DNA from: Icerya purchasi
Taxonomy: Eukaryota > Arthropoda > Insecta > Hemiptera > Monophlebidae
Length of the DNA stretch: 64,000 nt
Assembly (NCBI GenBank): GCA_039619475.1
Contig: CM077115.1
Location: 310,076,734-310,140,733 of the forward strand
Reading direction: 5' to 3'
In this document: piece by piece, positions 59,146-64,000 of the stretch
Numbering within the stretch: the stretch's first letter is position 1
Layout of the letters: each line of letters opens with the position of its first letter
The notes under the pieces: model-generated
What the model saw: the letters and a program-made list of their open reading frames with translations, nothing else
Databases searched by the model: none
Told to the model about the DNA's origin: nothing
Position numbers and translations under genes: made by a program

Positions 59146-60117
59146 CTAACTTAACTGAATATATCCTTCTTCAACCAACTTTTCCTCAATCATTCGAATT
59201 TCATCATCTACACCAACATTTCACACTTTTTTAGATGTATGCGATAACAATAATCACTCAACCAATTCATTAGGATCGTCTGAATAATCGATCGGTGTAT
59301 CTTCATGACATACTCCGCCATCAGCACAATGCTTAGTCTTTGCTCCATCATAGTAAATTTTTACACTTGATCCATTAGACTGAAACATCGGACGTATTAT
59401 TTTTCTGTATTTAGGAAATGTAGTACCCTTTAATACACCAGTAGCATGTAAATGAGCTCTAGTACACTCAAGTATTTATTTATATAGATCTAAATCATTA
59501 TTTTGTATATTTATTCTCATCTATATGCGATACCATTAGTAAATGAAAGAGTCCGGGTGTGTAAGGAAATTTTATTTGCTTACTTCCTTTTCCTAAATAA
59601 ATTTCACCATATTTGCAGTCCCAAGAAATCAATGTCGATCCTATCAGATACTCATCAATGTTTGTATCATAGCATATTCCATATACTTGATCATTTGGAA
59701 CAAGTTCATCAAAATCTGTATGAAATGAATCTACTTCACTTATGTTAAACGACTTAGCTTTGAGTTTGTTTTTTAATATTTTCATCTTTAATTTCAGACT
59801 CAACGTCACTTCTCTGTTTACTATTAGACCGTTTTTGACGTTTTTACCATTGATGTATCATTTATTCCATAAGAATCCATTTTAATCTTTCAGATTTTTG
59901 TAATGCTTCATGAATTTCCAATAATGGTTTCATAATAGGTTCCAATATGGCGGCTGAAGTACTTGTAATTGGTTTCCACTCGGACTTCAATAGGTTATAT
60001 TTTTACATTATATCGCTACATATCCTGTCTAGTTCATTTTTTCAGTCTTGCTTCCTTATTCATTCCATTATTGTTGTTATCAGTATTAACAAATGATTTA
60101 CTCTTTGATAACAACAT
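59146..60117 (-). pseudogene. Decayed Polinton-associated gene (DUF8207-like), left copy
   Basis: The minus strand, with a few frame shifts and stops, reads NELDRICSDIM near 60035, KYNLLKSEWKPITS near 59995, ILEPIMKPLLEIHEALQKS (about 59950-59890), a Ser/Lys-rich linker, VYGICYDTNIDEYLIG (59690-59640), a GEIYLG..IKFPYTPGLFHLL block (59610-59545), DLDLYK, ILECTRAHLHATG (about 59470-59430), and DDPNELVE near 59285. This order of an N-terminal helical region, linker, I-x-x-x-x-x-P-G-L-x-x-L-L block and D-P-N-x-L-V-x-R/x-L block is that of a family often found beside Polinton/Maverick genes in arthropods, as I remember it. Only 59498-59809 is a single open frame. The part above 59829 lies outside the palindrome. 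Confidence 0.6.
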
Positions 60118-60491
60118 TTTAAATAACTAGAATTTCATCAAAACTTGTGAGTAAATCTTCCTTTATACATACATTTCACCATATATATCAGTCACTGTGA
60201 ATTTCATATTATTTTAAATACCTAAAATATACTTCATGTTATATATAAGTTATTAAAATTCAATATAAATAGATAGAGCAGATTTTCTCTAAACGTAACA
60301 TTGGCCTGACAAATTTCTGGACTGAAAGTAAATCTAACCCAATACTCCTGCTACAGTTGTTATGCCAACAAAGGAGAATAAAATATCGAGATTTCAACAA
60401 CATAAACAGCAAGAATTTGTACCATTTGTTATATTTGATTATTTCGAGTGTATCCTCCAGCCTCTAAATAATGAATCACTATCGCATGATT
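59830..60491. other. Palindrome spacer (662 bp, unique)
   Basis: The left 290 bases are the N-terminal part of the decayed gene at 59146-60117. The right 130 bases are a DNA polymerase B-like fragment. Between 60118 and 60361 no motif was seen. The asymmetric content indicates that the left side retains the original gene and that the right arm was joined to foreign sequence. Confidence 0.8.
60362..60491 (+). pseudogene. DNA polymerase B-like fragment (Polinton type)
   Basis: About 43 codons before the palindrome boundary read VPFVIFDYFECILQPL after a short basic stretch. In protein-primed type B polymerases of Polintons and relatives, the entry to the 3'-5' exonuclease domain has the pattern V-P-F-V-V-Y-A-D-F-E. 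Here the exonuclease Asp position is Tyr (D-Y-F-E instead of A-D-F-E). The frame continues without a stop across the junction into the neighbouring gene's sequence, making a 153-codon chimeric frame (60362-60823). The rest of the polymerase is absent. Confidence 0.6.
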
Positions 60492-61175
60492 GTCTAATAG
60501 TAAACAGGGAAGTGACGTTGAGTCTGAAATTAAAGATGAAAATATTAAAAAACAAACTCAAAGCTAAGTCGTTTAACATAAGTGAAGTAGATTCATTTCA
60601 TACAGATTTTGATGAACTTGTTCCGAATGATCAAGTATATGGAATATGCTATGATACAAACATTGATGAGTATCTGATAGGATCGACATTGATTTCTTGG
60701 GACTGCAAATATGGTAAAATTTATTTAGGAAAAGGAAGTAAGCAAATAAAATTTCCTTACATACCCGGACTCTTTCATTTACTAATGGTATCGCATATAG
60801 ATGAGAATAAATATACAAAATAATGATTTAGATCTATATAAATAAATACTTGAGTGTACTAGAGCTCATTTACATGCTACTGGTGTATTAAAGGGTACTA
60901 CATTTCCTAAATACAGAAAAATAATACGTCCGATGTTTCAGTCTAATGGATCAAGTGTAAAAATTTACTATGATGGAGCAAAGACTAAGCATTGTGCTGA
61001 TGGCGGAGTATGTCATGAAGATACACCGATCGATTATTCAGACGATCCTAATGAATTGGTTGAGTGATTATTGTTATCGCATACATCTAAAAAAGTGTGA
61101 AATGTTGGTGTAGATGATGAAATTCGAATGATTGAGGAAAAGTTGGTTGAAGAAGGATATATTCAGTTAAGTTAG
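60492..61175 (+). pseudogene. DUF8207-like gene relic, right copy lacking its N-terminus
   Basis: This is the mirror of 59146-59829. It starts abruptly at the palindrome edge inside the linker, so the N-terminal helical part is missing. It retains the IKFPYIPGLFHLL block (about 60747-60785), a stop at 60821-60823, then AHLHATGVLKG and DDPNELVE, and ends at a TAG at 61173. It differs from the left copy by Lys for Glu and Ile for Thr in the central block. Inactive. Confidence 0.65.
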
Positions 61176-61447
61176 TAGTTTTTTATGTTATCTTATTAGT
61201 GATGGAAGACGATATATTAAAATTTAAAAATGAATTAATGTTCTCGTTTACCATCGATAATGATTATATTAAAGTCTATCCCTGCATGTACATAGCTGCA
61301 CGTTAAGATCGTCTGATACAGCTGTTAAAACCGGATCTTGACCCTTACTTATACGTAAGATCTCATGTGTACATGCATACACTACCACAAACAAAATGTA
61401 TATGTATGTACAAGTTCTTAACAACTTCATTCATCAATGTATGCAAT

Positions 61448-61515
61448 CAACTTTCTCCGTTTGAAGGGCATTTTTCTGATGCAACATTTCATCGAATGCA
61501 TCTAATTCAAAGGTA
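61448..61515. promoter_or_regulatory. Conserved upstream block, right-arm copy
   Basis: Same motifs as 53208-53277, ending about 140 bp before the 276-aa start. See the entry at 53208. Confidence 0.6.
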
Positions 61516-61656
61516 GACATTATGTCAACTCTCTGAATAACTGTATTCGCTCGCTTGTTATTAGTTTCACGAATTAGTGTTCTTCACACGTTTAAATTTT
61601 AGTTACTATTAAAAGTTTTAGTTTTTTTTCTTTTCTCTTTAATAACAACTGTAACA

Positions 61657-62487
61657 ATGATAGTAGCACGTGAGGTAATTATCGATATTCAATGTTTTAA
61701 ATATGATAATGATACATACATCATTAAGGAACTTTCAATAATAAGTATCGATGGTGAAATTCAATTTCATAGAATTTACAAGCCTCCATTCGAATGGGAT
61801 GTATTATCCAATAATAAAAAACAAGAAAACATGAGGATAATTCAAAACTGTCATTCAATTCCGTGGAATGCAGGAGATTACAATTACGAATCTATTGCTG
61901 GTGATATAGAAAATGTGTTGGAAGATTTGGAACCATTGAATATTTACGTTAAAGGAAATGAAAAAATTACCACTATATGGATAAAACTATTTGAAACATC
62001 ACTTTCAAGATTCAAGATTATTAATTTAGAAAAAGAATTCGGTATACCCAATTTAAGGAAATTAAATAATATGTATAAAGGAATATCAAGAGTTGTAAAA
62101 TGTGATGCACACACTGATAAAAACATACATAGGTGTTCATTGCAGAATGTATATGTGATGATGAAATGGTACGATGTAAATGTTAGACCTATATTATCAT
62201 TAGTAAAATATTCTACGTGCGACTTGATGCAAAATGTTACTGCAGAGATATTAATTAATGTATGCCCTCAAAAAATTTGCGATTTTTACAATAAATTACC
62301 TGTAGCACTGAAGAATGATCGACGTATCAAACGCTTCTTACCATGTTTTAAACATCATAGCTATGATATTCCAGATTCTTTTCCACTCAGTGCAGTACAT
62401 CCCACCTTAATCAAAGATTGTCCGCAATGCAACCATGCAAGTTTGTTCGAATACCAACATAACCCGATCAAAGGAGCCAATTTGTGA
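61657..62487 (+). CDS. 276-aa Cys/His-rich family protein, right-arm copy
   Basis: Intact and identical in protein sequence to the left-arm copy at 57834-58664, in opposite orientation, so the two genes point away from each other. The start ATG at 61657 follows a T-rich leader and CAATAATAAC-like sequence, and no upstream in-frame ATG competes. Residue landmarks are as given for the left copy. The lack of any amino acid change, while the arms differ elsewhere by a few bases, fits a very recent duplication or ongoing conversion. Function unknown. Confidence 0.82.
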   Translation: MIVAREVIIDIQCFKYDNDTYIIKELSIISIDGEIQFHRIYKPPFEWDVLSNNKKQENMRIIQNCHSIPWNAGDYNYESIAGDIENVLEDLEPLNIYVKGNEKITTIWIKLFETSLSRFKIINLEKEFGIPNLRKLNNMYKGISRVVKCDAHTDKNIHRCSLQNVYVMMKWYDVNVRPILSLVKYSTCDLMQNVTAEILINVCPQKICDFYNKLPVALKNDRRIKRFLPCFKHHSYDIPDSFPLSAVHPTLIKDCPQCNHASLFEYQHNPIKGANL

Positions 62488-62762
62488 GCATTGTACGAAT
62501 CATAATCTTGTAATTTTTCCATCTTTAAATTTTTTGTGATATTTATTTATTTTTTAAATTAATTTTCTTTTATTCTTGTTAATCGTTTGTAAATATATTA
62601 CATGAATTATATATATATTTTACATTTCATAATTTTTTTCGCGTGCGAATGGAATAATAAAAATAACTTTTTCTTTTTCCTTTAAATGTAAATATTATCT
62701 ATATTCAACTTCAATAATGAGTATAAACACTTTTTTTATTGTAAAATCATATGGGTTCTAAT

Positions 62763-63204
62763 TAGTGATGGGCAACTTCGAAATGATTCATTCGAATTAT
62801 TTGATCGTTCGATGACTTTGAATGCATTCGATTGTTCCGTGGTTGCATTCGAAATGTTATTTCATTCGAATAATTCATTCGTATTCACAACAATCATTCG
62901 AAATGCTATTTCTCTCGGAAGAATCTAGTCAATGTTTAACGAATACTTCATTCGTTTGTGTTCGGATAGTTTCGGTTTTTATTCGAATAATTCATTCCTA
63001 TTTGCAACAATCATTCGAAATGTTATTTCTCTCGAAAGAATCTAGGCGATGTTTAACGAATACTTCATTCGTTTGTGTTCGGATGGTTCCGATTTTTATT
63101 CGAATAATTCATTCGTATTCACAAAAATCATTCAATTGTTTTTTTTTTTTTGACGATTATCAGTTGTTTCGATTGTAAAAACATTTCGAAATCTCACATC
63201 ACTA
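62763..63204. mobile_element. hAT-type miniature element, family C copy 4
   Basis: Mirror image of copy 3 in the right arm, with the same flanking octamers. It was duplicated with the arm rather than inserted independently. Confidence 0.85.
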
Positions 63205-64000
63205 ATTCTAATACATATACATAAGAAAATAATAAAACAACGAGTAACAAATAAAAAAATAATAAACAGAGTGATAGCAATATGGTGTATTTAGAATTTG
63301 CATCATCTAATACCTCAAGCATTGTATGTAGAATATAAAAATGAGTAAAAATAGCTATAATTAGAGAGAGTATGAATAAATTTTTAAAAAATATCAAAAA
63401 AAAAAAAACCCATGTTATTTTCCGGCGGTGTTTGAAATGAAAATTTCTACATGTATTTAATGTGATGGTTGACGCAGGTGCGAAAATATGTTTAATTTTT
63501 TCAAAATTTAATTCTAAAAACATTCGTGGAAAAGTAAATAAATTAAGTAAACATAGAAATTAGTAGGCATCATATAAAAAATTAAAACTTATGATGGGAC
63601 TTAGAATATAGATGAATGAAAAAAAAGTTGTAATTGAATAGATTAATGAAAAAAACATAATAGTCTTTGTGTTTACGTTTCTTCTGTTTTGTTTTTTTTT
63701 TCGTTATGTTTAATGCATCATATTGCTTTTTATGTATAGCCTCTTCACTCTCTTGTTTTCAAAAGTATACTCTTCTGTCAATTACTTCTTTAAAAAAACT
63801 TTCCGAATTTTAGCATTTATCATATTATATGACATGTACAATAAATTAACAGATTCCATATTGGAGTGTAAAGAAAACTATTTTAAAAAATCTCTGAAAT
63901 AAAAAAAAATATAAAGAAAAAGAAGATTGTGAAGTAAAGAAAAAAAACAAAAAACAGTGATTCTTCATGATATTTTTACTCCCCACCCTGGGGACATTTA
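63205..64000. other. Outer part of right arm, no recognised gene
   Basis: The mirrored hydrophobic frame (minus 63194-63523) lies here. It overlaps the miniature element's terminus and has no family motif. Confidence 0.5.

Larger units (their letters stand above)
56321..59829. repeat. Left arm of a >3.5-kb near-perfect palindrome
   Basis: Every base position p matches, in complement, position 120321 minus p in the right arm. I found about six single-base differences (for example near 57080, 59615, 59691 and 59813) and no length difference across 3.5 kb. The inner edge is at 59829, where the match stops abruptly. The outer edge is not seen because the partner runs off the window. The arm holds a short hydrophobic frame (56798-57127), a hAT miniature element, the 276-aa gene and the 3' part of a Polinton-like gene relic. 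Confidence 0.95.
60492..64000. repeat. Right arm of the palindrome, running off the window
   Basis: Reverse complement of 56321-59829. The inner edge is sharp at 60492 (GTCTAATAG). The arm is still matching at the last base, so its true length exceeds 3509 bp. Confidence 0.95.

Overview
The window looks like a stretch of AT-rich nuclear DNA from an insect or other arthropod. It is crowded with eukaryotic transposable elements: piggyBac, mariner, hAT-type miniature elements, BEL/Pao, several LINE lineages, a tRNA-derived SINE and Polinton-like debris. It has long A/T homopolymers and dinucleotide microsatellites, intron-like splice signals, and no bacterial operon layout. The order cannot be fixed from the sequence alone.

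Layout. 1-27 kb is a graveyard of elements: a LINE tail (1-369), a TTAA-flanked piggyBac relic (1344-3551), RTE and BEL/Pao scraps (4-5 kb), a mariner transposase relic (7.7-8.3 kb), an RNase H-bearing LINE with a hAT miniature element inside its RT domain (10762-14460), further LINE fragments (14.9-15.9 kb), a CR1/Jockey-like LINE lacking its RT core (16-20.1 kb), a second hAT miniature family (20791-21058), an RTE LINE ending in simple repeats (21.3-24.5 kb), and two internally deleted mariners (24.5-25.4 and 26.1-27.0 kb). 28.6-36.9 kb is a layered insertion: an old minus-strand LINE cut by a fairly young Jockey element with a 13-bp target duplication and by a hAT miniature element with a perfect 8-bp duplication. 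A SINE follows at 37449-37821.

38.2-50 kb is poor in recognisable elements. It holds one well-supported host-type terminal coding exon (45064-45180, minus) and a candidate upstream exon (46345-46407). 50-52.2 kb is made of short local repeats and a 631-bp tandem duplication that copied a hAT miniature element.

53.2-64 kb is the most interesting part. It has three intact members of one Cys/His-rich protein family of unknown function: 339 aa at 53527-54546, and two identical 276-aa copies at 57834-58664 and 61657-62487. The two identical copies lie on the arms of a near-perfect inverted repeat of at least 3.5 kb (56321-59829 and 60492-64000, centre about 60160.5, 662-bp spacer), which runs off the end of the window. 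Each arm also carries a hAT miniature element and part of a decayed gene resembling a Polinton-associated family. At the inner junction a DNA polymerase B-like fragment is fused in frame to the truncated copy of that gene. The family members share a conserved block about 140-250 bp upstream of their start codons. This palindrome with its expanding gene family is the best candidate here for something undescribed. Its function is unknown, and an assembly artefact is not fully excluded.
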